From positions 78,966,881 through 79,030,880 of the forward strand of contig JALJCS010000001.1 of NCBI GenBank assembly GCA_023055355.1: a stretch of 64,000 nt of DNA. The letters run 5' to 3'. Each line of letters begins with the position of its first letter. Position 1 is the first letter of the stretch. Of this stretch, positions 49,301-61,529 are shown in pieces. Source of the stretch: Agelaius tricolor. Its lineage: Eukaryota > Chordata > Aves > Passeriformes > Icteridae. Both the position numbers and the translations under genes were made by a program. The notes below the pieces were generated by a model. The model was not told the origin of the DNA. It ran no database searches and saw only the letters and a program-made list of their open reading frames with translations.

Positions 49301-50910
49301 AGTGTCCAGAGTTTAGTGCAGGGTAAGGGGGAAAGACAGAGAAGAACTGAAAGAGAAATGAGCTAGATGTGCTCAAAGGGAAGCAAAGATCATGTCTTCC
49401 TCATATCTCTCCATCGTCATTACACATGGCAGGAGAAAGGTCTTGGACACTAATTTGGTTTCCATTTCTGTAGAATATAATAAAGGTTGCAAAGAAGCTC
49501 TATTTATCCCTGCTAAAGTCCTGGGAGACTGACTAGTCTGTAATCACATAGGAAGCCTGTGGCAAAACATAATTTGAACTTGTGCCTTCTGGCTGCTAGT
49601 TCAACCATTGACTTTTGCATTTTTTCTCTTTTTCTGTGGGGCTCTATGGGGGCAAGGCAGAGGGATCAGTTGGTGGTATGGACTGTAAAGGGACAGACAG
49701 AGTCAGTTTGGAGACAAACATGCCTGAGTCAGCTTTGCATTAGAGAAAGTCTCAGATTTACTATAACTTCAGAAGGCTGGAGTAAGCCTTCTCCACAGTA
49801 GACCAACAGTGAAAATGAAGCTCGCTCCTTCACAAAGATATTCTAAGCTAATATATTTAGGGTGTGCTTTGTGAAACTCCCAGTGTTTTGTTCCCTCCAG
49901 GACCAGTGTATGGTCTTCAGTTGTTTTTGTTTAAGTTAACAACTGGAAGAAACGCCCTTCCTCTGAGATCATTGATGGCATGCAAACTTTGCCATAATGT
50001 TCTAACTTTCCCCTTCAGAGCAGTATTTACTGTGCCAGCAGTCAAGCTGAGTATGGTAATTTCATTACAACTCTATCAAATGTGAATCGCCACAATCCAA
50101 ACATGAAAAGGGTCTTGTTATACTTTTTTTAAAAATACCTGTTCTAAATAATCATAATCAGATTCATAGAGAATATAAAATTTACAAAGAAATCTTTTGG
50201 TTTGGTTTTCACAGCAGGAAAAAGTCCTTCCTTTGAAATCGCAAGCATAAGCAGTCAATAAAGGCTTTGTGCAAAATCTCTTATTTATAGTGGCTAGAAT
50301 TTTTTTATTACATCAGTGATGTCATACATTATCATGAAGTTTATCAATCATTTAACCTAGGTAAACTTATTATGTCTGATGTAATTCCACTGAGATACAT
50401 CTGGTGTGTGCTTTATGTGCTATTTCTAGCATGCATGGGGTTTAGAACTATGTTAATTAGAGGTAGGAAAGCTTTTTTTTACTAATTAGCCCACTATTAT
50501 TTTGAAACCTTGAACTGTATTCTCATTGCCCAACTTCCTGAGAAGGCTCTATTGTTTAGAAGAAAAAGTTACAGAAAATTACTTATGACTCAAATCTCTT
50601 ATATTTCAGTGTGACATATGGCACATACTCATATTGCTTTCTCAGTTTCAGCAAAAAATATCCAGACTTTCACTTGTCTGCTCCTTAATGTCCCATGAAA
50701 TTTCAGAATGAAATGGCAAACACAGAGTGCGCTCCTGGATTTTCTAAAATAATGCAAAGTCGTTCATATCTGATGCAGCAAATATTCCTTCAGGTGAGTT
50801 ACTATTGTGAAGTTCAGTTTATAAATAAAGTGATGGCAGACTCAGGAGACATTACTAATCTTTTACTTTTCCTGATGCTCAGCTCGCCTTACCAATCTCA
50901 TCCAGTCACA
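43331..50910. other. Unique AT-rich noncoding DNA, about 7.6 kb
   Basis: The longest feature-poor stretch of the window. It contains only short frames (60-80 codons), an imperfect 23-bp duplication at 46715-46763 and a short (CA)n at about 47480. Subregions 44390-44600, 47985-48310 and 50200-50480 have enhancer-like texture. A GTGTTAAAAATAAACTTAAT segment near 45646 faintly resembles avian LTR sequence but is too short to call. Confidence 0.5.
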
Positions 50911-51124
50911 TAGATTCATGGAATAATTTAAGCCAGAAGAGACCTCTGGAGCTCATCTGGTCTAGCACCCTGCTTAAAACGGGCCCAGCTTTCAAGCTGG
51001 GTTCAGATCTATCTCTTGATCATATTCAGTCAAGTTTGGAATCACTACAGTTGAAGAACATAAACCTTCTCGGAGTGACCTGTTCCAGGATTTGATTGCT
51101 TTCATGGTGGAAAAAAAAATTCCC
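50911..51124 (-). mobile_element. CR1 LINE 3' fragment
   Basis: Plus-strand landmarks are TAGATTCATGGAATAATTTA (50911-50930), GAGACCTCTGGAGCTCATCTGG, TCTAGCACCCTGCTTAAAACGGG, and CCTGTTCCAGGATTTGATTGC near 51079. These are the reverse complement of an old avian CR1 3' UTR. It is 5' truncated, diverged and without coding sequence. Confidence 0.92.
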
Positions 51125-52669
51125 AGGAAGGCATGGTTAAAGATTCAAAACATAAATAAAAAACTGTCATGATACAGTATCAGTTTTTTGGGAGAGGGAA
51201 AGAGTCTGAAACAGACTCTGCAAGGGGAATTATGGTTTGGGTTTTTTGCAGTTATTCCATTCTGCTGCTGGGTACTAAGTAAAAGTAGAAAGTTCAGTTT
51301 TCATGGGGTACTATTCAAAACATGACCTACACATTCTTGAGACACCATCCCAGAACTTCCCACTCCACACATAAAAATCCCCAAAAACACATTTTATAAG
51401 TGCTTGGAATAAGAAAACTGCTCCATCCTCTGAAATCAAAGTGTGGAATGGTGGTCTTTGATCAGCAAAGCAGCTCCAGGTTTAGAAGAGCTAAAAGTTG
51501 GAGCTTGACAGTAGCTGAGACCCCCTGAGATGGAGAGTTCAGGTGAGACCCCTTTATTCCCACATCTGTATATTTTTATTGCTGCTTTAGGTACTGAGTT
51601 TCTGTTTTATTTACCCAGGGCTATTCCCATTCCCATTCTGCCTTGACTACACACATCAAAACAATGCTTCTTTTTGTTTGCTCCTGTGCTATTGCTGTAA
51701 TTTCTATCTCCCTTTTGCCATTCAGGAACTGGTTGTAGTTACATGTCCCTGCCTATGTGGAGTTACTCAGCTGTTTGGGGCACTTTTTCTCCTTTCATGT
51801 GGAAGACAATACAATCCAGCAGGATTTTATATATTTTGTGCTGAGTAATCACATATAGTAATAATATACTCACTGCCAATCTGCCTTTTTCTGAGAGACT
51901 ACTTGCAGAGAGGAAAGAGTTTTTAGCCTTAGGCATGCAGATCAAATTTGTAGTGACAATTTTAAACTTTTTTTTTCCATCTGTTCTATAAAGTAATGCC
52001 TGGTAGTCAGAGGAAGGAGTAGATACTCAGGGAAAGCATCATTTATCCTTCTCCCATCCCAGCAGAGCTCACCAGGAAAGACCCCACAGTCCGTCTTGAA
52101 TTTGTAGAATTTCCTTGGCATCCATTAGCTTCTTTCTTGCCATTCTGACTGTGTTTATTGAGGGTGGATAACAGCCTCAAGTTAGCATGCACTCCTTTTT
52201 TACTGTTTTACAGTGCTCCCTAAATTTGCCTAATCCCTTATGCCATAAATTAATGAGTAGAATCCTAATAATCTATTTATACTAATAATGATGCTTTACA
52301 TTACAATGGACATACTCATTATTATCTGTAGCCACAGCAGAATTATAAAGAACAGCATCAGAGTATCTTTCAGGATGAACACCATTTTCTGTCTAAAATG
52401 AAAGCAGAAGCTGAAAGAAAATACAGAAAGGGAAAGAGGCTTCTCTTCTCTTATTTGAGTCAGGAAAGGACAGGGTTAATATTTTGCCTTTCAGGTACTA
52501 AATGTGCTCCTTGAGTACTTCCTCTGATGACCTAAACATGGCCTACAATAGTCCTCATAGTTTCCTATCTTAAATAACTAGCAGCTTGATTGTGATTTTA
52601 TCTTCTTTTCACTGAGACAGTTATATGAGAGCGCTGACCTTCAGCTAACTGCCTGTTTCCTCTGCACAG
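51125..52669. other. Unique noncoding DNA
   Basis: No recognisable gene or repeat. Ordinary AT-rich sequence with short background frames. Confidence 0.55.
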
Positions 52670-52986
52670 GGTACACAGGACGTGAGAACTGGGCTCAGTC
52701 AGGCACGGTGAGCCTCATGCAAGCTGAGGACTTGATCGCCACAAGCGATAGAATTGTTTTAGTTCACATGTTTCGGTATCTTTGTGGTCTGCCTGTTACA
52801 ACAGGGGAGTCCCTGACTCATTTCTACCTTCACAGGGCACATACAATGACTGATAGAGAAAAAAATCTCACCATGCTTGCCAGTGAGGTCAGGAACAACC
52901 ACAATTGTTGTAGCAGCTCTTCAGCATCTCAGGCTGCATTGTTATTCAGCTATTTAAAAAAATTAGTACACAAAGTGAACAGATAA
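52670..52986 (+). other. Open frame behind a good splice acceptor, unresolved
   Basis: A clean acceptor (GCCTGTTTCCTCTGCACAG, AG at 52668-52669) is followed by an open frame that runs from the acceptor to a TAA at 52984-52986, about 105 codons. The internal ATG at 52708 gives 92 codons. A donor-like CACG/GTGAGC at 52707/52708 would instead define a 38-base micro-exon. I recognise no domain; the C-terminal part has a serine run. It abuts a CR1 element, so it might be flanking retroelement sequence or chance. There is no proof of coding. Confidence 0.15.
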
Positions 52987-52999
52987 ATATGCCATGACA

Positions 53000-53743
53000 G
53001 TTGACAATGCAGTCAATGTCTCGACGTCCAAGGGAGGAGCAGCAACAAGTGATATTCCTCAGGGCTTGGTACATGGAGCAGTGGTGTTTGCCACCTTTTC
53101 AGTGGATTGAGTGATGAGAAGCTGAGTATGACCTGGCAATGTGCACTTGCAGCCCAAAAATCAGTTGTATCCTGCACTGCACCAAAAGCAGCATGGGCAA
53201 GTCAAGAGAGATGATTCTGCCCCTCTACTCTGCTCTGGTGAGACCCCATCTGGAGTGCTGCATTCAGCCCTGGAACCCCAATATAAAAAGGTCATGGACC
53301 TGTTGAAGAGACAGTAGAGGAGGCCATGTGGATTATCAGGGGCCTGTAGCATCTTTGCTATGAAGACAGGCTGAGAGAGTTGGGGTTGTTCAGCCTGGAG
53401 GAAAGAAGGCACTGGGGAGACCTTATAACACTTTCCAAGAGAAAAGGAGAGGGACTCTTTACAAGGACATGCAGAGACAGGAGAAGGGAGAATGTGTTTA
53501 AACTGGAAGACAGTATGTTTAGATTTGATACTGGGCAGATATTTTTTACTGGAAGGGTGATGAGGCACTGGAACAAGTTGCCCAGAGAAGTTGTGGATGC
53601 CACATCCCTGGAAGTGTTCAAGTTGGGTTGGATGTGGCTGTGAGTAGCCTGGTCTTGTGGAAGATGTCCCAGTCCATGGCAGGGGTACTGGAACTGAATG
53701 ATCTTTAATGGTCTTCCAACCTAAGACATTCTATGGTTTTATT
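53000..53743 (+). mobile_element. CR1 LINE with internal deletion
   Basis: Landmarks in order: GTCAATGTCTCGACGTCCAAG, then GATATTCCTCAGGGCTTGGTA, matching the CR1 reverse-transcriptase region; then GACCTGGCAATGTGCACTTG, GGTGAGACCCCATCTGGAG, GAGAGAGTTGGGGTTGTTCAG, GAGGCACTGGAACAAGTTGC and the 3' end ACATTCTATGGTTTTATTG. Between about 53105 and 53130 the element jumps from the RT region to a much later block, so several hundred bases of ORF2 are missing. Frames inside and antisense (87-135 codons) are remnants or shadows, not genes. Confidence 0.95.
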
Positions 53744-56700
53744 GTTTCCTCTGGGAGAAGGAAGGATTTAAACCTACAAAGGGCAATTTTTCTCCAGATG
53801 AGGGTTGAGTTTCCATGGTTGAGTTTCCAGGAGTTTCCATGCAGGATGAAATGAACATAGGGATAGGGATTTTTAAATCCTAATATACACATAACTGAGC
53901 CAGCATAAGGCAAGTAATGTTGTAGACAAGAGTTAGATTAACTGTGAACTCAAGACTCAACTCCATCAAGCAGACAGCTAGACATAGAGGTTTACATCCA
54001 CAGCAGGTCTTTAGGTTCTTATGGCCTGCATTTTGGAATATCTAATTTTACTCAAAGATTGTGCAGAAGCACAGGTCCCTAAGCCAGAATAAGAGATGCC
54101 ACCAGAGAGATGCCTAAAAGTTGGCTAATACAGTGCTTGAAATTTCACTGCTTACTTTAGTTGTGTATCTGATCTGCAAGACCCTCTATGCCTGTCAGGC
54201 TGGAAGAGCTGTGACTAAATAAGTTAATTTCTGTGTGGTAGACTGTAAGTTGGCCTCTGTGCTTTTGGAGGGAGCCCTTGTTACATATACCAGGTGGAGA
54301 AGCAGACACCCTTAATTCTGCTTCCTTGATTTCTTAAGGTTGTTTTCTAAATGTTTTAGCTTGCTGACAAAATGCTTTATAGTAGGTCTATGGGGAATGA
54401 GCAAAGACGACAAAAAATATATAAGCAGAAATTTATTAATTCTGTCATTATGGCATAAATCAGTCAGTCTGTCGGACTAAGGTGGAATGGTCATTCCTTC
54501 TTGAATGATATATTTTGCTTTCACTGGCTCCATGATAATTTTTAATTACAGTGAAACATTCCTCAAAGGTGTTAAACATGATATTCCAAAGCTTTTTAGT
54601 GTTTCATAAAAGGAGGCTTGATATATTTTGTGGATTGTATGCTGTGACAGTTAGGGTAAGAAGGGATTAATTTTCTCTAATCATATTGCCCCATCTTACA
54701 GCAATGCAGACAGACAGATACTCTAGTAACTCCAGCCACCTCTGTCCACTCTTTTCTACATGACTTAATAGATCAATATGAAAAAGGAAACTCATAAATG
54801 CTCTGAAGAAGAAATTTTGAATGGATGGAAAAGAACAAAAATTACAGAAGTCACTGTATACATCACCTTATACAGCTTTAGTAGAGGTTCTAGCAGTAAA
54901 AACTCCTTAATTTATGGGGGTTAACTAAAAAATTAACTGACATCTCTACTCTGAACTTCTTGAAAGCAAAATGTGCCAGGGCCACCATACATTAATATTA
55001 TTTAGTTGCTGGAGAAAGGCAATCACAGTGTTTCATTGTTATCTTGCTCCTTGTCTCATTCTATTCTGAGTTCCTCAGGCTAATAGCATTCCTCAGTAGC
55101 AGCAGATACTAATGTCTTTCAATATCAGATGTTAGCAGTGACTATGTTCCCTGGACTGGGTTTTCCATTTTCTATCACTTCACTGACACAGGATGAACTG
55201 ATGAGCCTTAACTTACAGAGTTCACAACTTAAATCATGTTGGTTAATTTTAATTTGTCTGTTCAGCCTCATAATCAATGAAGAGGAAGTGGGCTGAAAGG
55301 TCTACTTCCAGAGAGCAATGATCCCATTTGCATTCTGAATCAAGGTCTGGAAATGACCATCTCTTCTGACACTGCAGAAACCCAGAGTGATTAGGTCTCT
55401 TTTTTATGTTACTAACTAAAGGATTGTACTGGGAAGCCATGAATACTGAAGCCTTTTCAATAAGTGCTAGACAGTTCTTTGTAAAGGAGATTATTTGGAA
55501 GGTCTTTGAAGAAGTAGCAGTAAAACAACATTGTAAATGTTCAAAAGCATTTTTGTGCACTGTTCATAATCATTGATTGTATGGTATCAGTCCATTGCAG
55601 GAAGCTTTTTTTTTTTTATTATCTCATTGTAAATTCAGTTTTTGCCCTGTCAGATCAGCAAATGGCTAATACATATTTCTGTTTCTCTCAATCAAGTCTT
55701 CCAGACTTTTATTGTGCATTACATAAATGTTTTTGCTCTGAGAACTGGGATATACTAATAACTTCACAAGCTAATGTCAAATGCTTCAGTGAGTATTCAA
55801 GGGAGAACTACATTAGCTAGTACAACAGAACTGGCTGTCAGTTAAAAGCCTATTTTAGCCTCTTTCAGAACAACATGAGATTAACTGTAGCTAAACTGTG
55901 CCTTTTAAGCTTTCCTTAACTGCAGTGTTTCATCTTAATTACTGTACAGTGAGTATCACACACTTTTGCAATGGGCATTTTACCTTATACTTCCTTACAG
56001 TGGCAAAAAGTGGCAATATAATAGATCATAATGCGTTAGTGAGAAATTATAGGATTCAAGCAGTATTTTCTTATCTTTATAGGACTGATTTATCATTATC
56101 TAACTGGTTCATCTTTCATTTTTGAAAACTGTGGTTGAATTGTTTGATCATGATTTTTCCTACATTGCACACACTGTTGTGGTTTCCTTTTACCTCCACT
56201 TAGCTTTATTCAAAAGAAAACATGAAAGTAAGACTATAATTTAACAGGGGAAAGAAGGAGTTAATGTAAGAAACAAAACCAAGAGACTGATCTGATGAAT
56301 TCAACTTGCTTGAGTATATCTGTAAACAAACACTGTTTCCTCATCTCCAGATTGTAAACTGATAAACTCACCGGCATGTAGGCAGAGCTGCAATATCACT
56401 AGCATGGACTCAGATTAGTTATTGTATTATGTTTGTTCCTTTCATTTCTATATGCTATAGATTATATCCACTTATTAGTTCAAACTCCTGGGAAGGTGGC
56501 AGGGAATTTCTTACCACAAGTAAAACATTTGTGTAAGATGTCTCCTGCAGAGCACATGGGATTTTGTTAGCTGTTAGATCAGCTGGTAGCCAGTACCAAG
56601 TCAGCTCTGAATACCCACTGAGACAAATCCTACTGTGGTGATATCCTGTCAAGAATTTGAGGTGTGGATTGCTTTTGTTTTGGGAAGTGGGGTTTTTCTT

Positions 56701-57142
56701 GTCTTTAGGACTACCCTTTGCTTTAAAGTCAGTTTGGCATATTGTCTGCTCACAAGTTTCCCAGAAATTCATTTTAACACTGGAGAATGTATTATCATAT
56801 ACCTAGTGTGATTAATGTGTATATGAAAATGAGCTTTCCCATAAGTGAAGAAATATAAAACTAAGATTGCCGTGACCATTTGTGATTACAAAGACTACAT
56901 CCATCTTATTCTGGAACTCAACATAATTTCTCAGTCAAATAAAAGTTGGTGTGTGTGTGCATCACATTTAATAAAGGTAATATGAAAATCACTTTGTCAT
57001 ACCTATAGCGAACCAGTGTTACTATATATTATGTCAAAATCAATATGTATACTAAATATTACAATACAGCTTTAAGTATACCAACATTTTTCATATTCCA
57101 TAGAAGAAATAGCATTTTTAAAATGCATGTGCCTATCATTAG
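53744..57142. other. Unique AT-rich noncoding DNA, about 3.4 kb
   Basis: No gene or repeat family recognised. A small tandem duplication (GGTTGAGTTTCCA, two full copies plus a partial third) lies at 53803-53839. Frames of 103-105 codons on minus at 55249-55560 and 56455-56772 have no domains. Confidence 0.5.
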
Positions 57143-57282
57143 AAAGATAGATAGACAGATAGATAGAGAGATAGATAGATAGATATTAGATAGATATTAG
57201 ATAGATAGATATAGCTATAGATGATATAGATATAGAAAATAGATATAGATATAGATAGATAGATAGATAGATATAGATATAT
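57143..57282. repeat. (GATA)n/(ATAG)n compound microsatellite
   Basis: About 140 bases of GATA-type tetranucleotide repeats interrupted by GACA, GAGA, GATATTA and GATATA variants. It is old enough to be interrupted but likely still variable in length. It includes several potential GATA-factor sites by composition alone. Confidence 0.96.
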
Positions 57283-58059
57283 TAAAAATGTTGTTGGATT
57301 GTTTCCAGCTAAGACTATTGTGTTATTGTGTTAGGTGCTGCACACATTTAGACAGTGAAATAGAACAACTGCTACAAAGTACCAGTAGAATACAGGCAGA
57401 AGGAATACTTTCTTGCCTTGATCTTTCTGTTAAATAGTTGTATCAATATATTTGGATGGTAACTAGAGAACACAGGCTACACCTTCACAGCTGTAGAATT
57501 CACTCTGACTTCTAACTTTAGGATTCCTGTCACCCACTTAAGCCAAACTCAAAACACTCTCCTCAGAAGCAGGCTAAGCTAGCCAAAAAAATGGCTAGCC
57601 AATAAGGGCTAAATACAGAATTCTGCTCAATGTTATCAATGAGTGTTCTCTTACATTGGACATCTAAACTTCATTTCTGAAAGAGGAGGAGAGACTGATC
57701 CCAGGATATTCACCAGTCTAGGATCTAGATCCTGGCCTACAGGATTCAGAAAATGAGGATTACAGCCTAGATCAGGTCAGGGGCCCAGACTCACATCCTA
57801 CCAGTTTGTTGAAAGCAGCTTCTGGAATAAGCTACAGACTAATCTTCTCATCCCTCTGGGGAATCACCATGTCCTCTGCCCCTCTGCCAGGTGGCTCCAG
57901 GGCTGTCCTCACCCCTTGTGCTGTGAGATTGCTACGATGAATCTGTCTAGACTCAATTTCCAGCTCTAAAGTGCCTGTTAATAATTTCTCTGCAGAATAG
58001 TCCCTTTCTTTTGGATAATTCTGCCACATCTGAGCACCCTACATTCATATAATCAAGCT
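57283..58059. other. Noncoding DNA
   Basis: No confident call. The GC-richer part at 57830-57930 might be the diverged continuation of the old CR1 that follows, but I could not match it. Confidence 0.45.
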
Positions 58060-58440
58060 GTCCCTTCTCTCAGCCTTTTCTTTAAGTAGCTGAGAAGACT
58101 GAGCTCTTTCCCTGGGAAAAAAAAAATATTAAAAAAAAACCCCAAAAAACAAAAGACAACAAAACAAAGAAAAACACTAAAACACTAACAAAAAAAAAAA
58201 AAAAAAAAAAACTCATCGAAAACTTCTTGAAGGTTCTATGATTCCCAGACTTTTTCACAATAGTAATGGATACAATATTCTGGTAAAAATCTTACCAGCT
58301 CTGTATGCAGAAAATTGTGACTTCCTAATTTTTAGATATCACCATTCAGGCACCCAAGAATTGCATTAGGCTTTTAGCTTCCACACAGTAGCTGAGAGCA
58401 TGTTCAGAGCTGATTATCTGTGATGATGGTATACATTTTA
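58060..58440 (-). mobile_element. Ancient CR1 LINE fragment, interrupted by an A-rich tract
   Basis: Plus-strand blocks match, in order, the reverse complement of the CR1 ORF2 region. CCCTTCTCTCAGCCTTTTCT precedes the A-rich tract. After it come CCCAGACTTTTTCACAA, ATACAATATTCTGGTAAAAA with TCTTACCAG, ACCCAAGAATTGCATTAGGC, and AGCATGTTCAGAGCTGATT. Divergence is high, pointing to an old CR1 subfamily. The tract at 58116-58211 splits the element where the normally intervening CR1 sequence is missing. Confidence 0.5.
58116..58211. repeat. A-rich low-complexity tract ending in A22
   Basis: A-runs broken by C or CC, ending in about 22 consecutive A (58190-58211). The style matches the tracts at 11.5 and 14.9 kb. 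It sits inside a recognisable old CR1 copy, so it was gained after that insertion by expansion or insertion. Confidence 0.95.
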
Positions 58441-60232
58441 ACTGGCAATCTCTCTGTGATATGTTACACTAGTGTGTTTTCCTAACATTATTTCTGTTGG
58501 TTCCTTGCTTTTAAAAAGCGTTGTGCCTACACTGAGTTTGCTTCTATTCCTTAGAAGTTCTTAATTCCCAATCAGGTGAAGCAAATATATCATATAGGGC
58601 TTAATATTTTGTATTATAAATACACAGTCTGGTATTTCTGGTACAAACCTGTTCTACAAGACTTTTCTCAGATTTTTCTTTCAGAATGTTAGTGGGGTCA
58701 GTATTTTCAGAGATAATTTTAAGTTATGCACCAATGTGTGAATCAAGACAAATCAGATCTAATTCAAACCACCTCCACTAATTTAGAGAGGCTTTAGATA
58801 TAGGATGAAACAGACAGATTTTTCAGAACTCCAAGCACATCTGCAGCAGTATATACACAAAATACAGAAATATCTCAATTCACTTGGCAGGCATCACCCA
58901 AAGTTTTGCACAGTATGCTTGGTTATTATCATTCTGTAATTAATGAGGTAATTTTATTCGTATTAATTTTATCTGTAAGGCTTACTCAAGTTACTAGGAC
59001 CTGATTTTCAAATGCATAAGAAAGGAGCTGTGTATAGATTTAAGCATACACATCTTTGGTAGACATTTAACAAGAACATGATGTCTCCTTCAGCCTGTTA
59101 AGTCCTTAAAAAACAATAATTATGAAACTTAAACCCTGTGCTCTCTCTCTCTTCCTTCACCCTATTTATAAGAGAGATACCGAATATATCTAGCACACTG
59201 TGGTATGGATACTAGCCCTGTTTTAAACACACATTAGAGAAACCACCAGCTATTGCTGTTTGAAATGGACATAAAATTGCTTTAATTTTTGTAGAAAAAA
59301 ACGTTTCATTCTAGGCTTGGGGTGAGCAGTAAAGATATCTTTTAAAAATGTCTTCATTCTTCATAATGTCCTTTTGCAAAGGTCTATGTAGCAGCCTTGC
59401 ATCTTCCGTATACAGCAATGTGTTTGGTTAGTGGATGAGTTTTGAGGTTATTCAAGGGCACAACAGGTTTTGTGTGCAAGTATGGCAAATAACTGAATTA
59501 GTTCAATCTAATAAGTATTATGGAATTACACTAACAACAGGTGCAAATTCTATATACACTATCAGAGGCAGAATAATCACATTCTATACAGATATCTTAA
59601 TAATTTAAAACTAGTTGAAAATGGGAAGTTGAATCATTTGCCACTGAACAAGGATCTGATTTTTTTGTTTATTTTTCAGCCTTATATGTCAAGACAAGAT
59701 TTGGAACTCAACAAGTAATCCAGCCATTTTGGATCAGATCCAAAATGTTTTACATATTCAGAAAATCCTATGGATAAAAGTATAGTTCAAACATATCATG
59801 TGATACCAGTAACAAAGAGCCGTGTTAAGAGTAGGTAATTTTAAATAGACAACATAAGCTAGAGAGTAATTTTTGCCTCCTATTAAATTTCAGAAACCAA
59901 GCCATGGAACTCTGTTTTGGAAGGAGTTGGCCAACTACAGTTGAATGAGTTTCAGTTCTTAATAGTATCATGTTAACAGACAAAATCCTTGGCAAGTTTA
60001 GACTTGCTTTGGCAGAAAAAAATAGTATCACTCTAAATGCACAGACTTGACTGACAATGCTGAGTCCCAGCAAATTCTTTACCAGAATTAATACTGTTAA
60101 GTGACGTGGTGCTGACTGATTAATGCTCTAGTGCTCTCTCCAATTGCACCACAGAGGTGACATTTCTGAAGAGAGGCACATCAATACTCAAGAAAATGGT
60201 GTTATGTCGAGTCATTTTATAGAAATTGCATT
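58441..60232. other. Unique AT-rich noncoding DNA
   Basis: No recognisable gene or repeat. Confidence 0.55.
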
Positions 60233-60362
60233 TATAGAAACATAGAACAGTTTGGGTTGGAAGGACCTTTGGAAAGTCATCTAGCCCAAACCCCTGTCAC
60301 ATCTTCAAACAAATCAGGTAGCTCAGAGTCCCATCCAACCTGACCCTGAATGTGTTTGCAGT
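60233..60362 (-). mobile_element. CR1 LINE 3' tip
   Basis: Plus-strand TAGAAACATAGAACAGTTTG (60233-60252), then GGGTTGGAAGGACCTTTGG and TCATCTAGCCCAAACCCCTG are the reverse complement of a CR1 3' end. The match fades after CATCCAACCTGACCCTGAATG. 3' UTR only. Confidence 0.93.
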
Positions 60363-60459
60363 AGTGTTCAGAGCTGTTTTGGTGTGCAGTAGCCTTTTAA
60401 GTGTTTGCATATACAGCCTTTAAAAATTTATAATATATGTTTAGGTGTTCCATTTTCAT

Positions 60460-60568
60460 ATATAGGCACACTGAGGTACTGAGCTTTGCAACAGGTTGCA
60501 GAAGATGTTAAAACAGAGACTGGAACCCACATTGCCTGCCATAACCTGTTCACCAGCCACTCTGCCAT
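60460..60568 (-). mobile_element. Ancient MIR-like SINE remnant
   Basis: The plus strand shows the order of a reversed MIR: ATAGGCACACTGAGGTACTG, then CAACAGGTTGCAGAAGATG, then AACAGAGACTGGAACCCACA, CTGCC and CACCAGCCACTCTGCCA. This parallels the MIR pattern of GAGGCACAGAG, AGGTCACACAGC and GGATTCGAACCC. It is heavily diverged and noncoding, and lies 100 bases from the CR1 tip. Confidence 0.55.
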
Positions 60569-61529
60569 GAAAACTTCATTTCTGATTCCCAGAAGTGAAA
60601 CTGAAGTTCAAGTATATTCAGTAGACTAGAAGTCAGATTTTTTTTTTCATTTTCATCTTTTTAAAATTCTAAATGATAGCAAGTTGTTGTTCAAGAATTC
60701 AATCACTCTATTTTTATAGCAATATCACTATTGTATGCTGCCTCATTATACTAAGGCTTAGTCTCCTGTACACATTTCTCTTTCTTATTTTCAGTGCCAC
60801 ACGAGCTATACACATCCTAATGTTTCCTACCAGAAGTATTTTTTTTCTCTACTTTTAATCATTACAGCAATTTTAGAAGTTGTCTGCTTCTTCTTTGTCT
60901 GTATTTGTTTTCCTATATCCACTCAAATATAATTTACCTTGTAAATCCTTTAGGACTCCATGCTTATTTCAACCTTATTTATATTTAATAATAAGAATGG
61001 ACTGATACCAGAAATAGCAAATTTAGACACACTGGCAGTATAAGAATCCCTCCTTTCTTTTTCATTTACACTATGTTTTACTTTGTTGAAAAAGTAGATT
61101 TCTATTTTTGTGATTCTAGTATGCAAACTTGTTGGAGCTTTTGAAATCTTCCCTCAAACATAAAAAGGCAAGTCTTCCATCAACAGGACATGCAATGTGA
61201 TACACTGTTCTGCTGCTCTGAATGTTCCTAAAAATATCAGGCAACATCCAGGTGCATTTTAGGGAGAGCTGTAGGAGTGTGTTCTTTTTGTTGACGGAGT
61301 GACAAAACAATCTTTTGTTTCTTTAAAAAGAAAGAAGTTCAGAAGTTTCTTTCTTCAATTAAGTGAAAAGACACCTCATAGGACTTGAGAAACTTCATTT
61401 CAAACTTAAGGACAGCTAATTAGACAGAAGTTAAAAAGTCTCGCTTAAGCAATTTAGCAGAAAAAGAGCCACCAAAACTAATATTAAGGAAAAGTTCTTG
61501 TCTGACCATTCAAGAGCCACTCTTGTCAG
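60569..61529. other. Unique AT-rich noncoding DNA
   Basis: No recognisable feature; T-rich stretches produce hydrophobic background frames. Confidence 0.55.

Noticed and set aside
53161..53643. Frames of 135 and 87 codons over the CR1 at 53 kb
   Set aside because: One is antisense and the other is residual CR1 coding sequence; neither is a gene.
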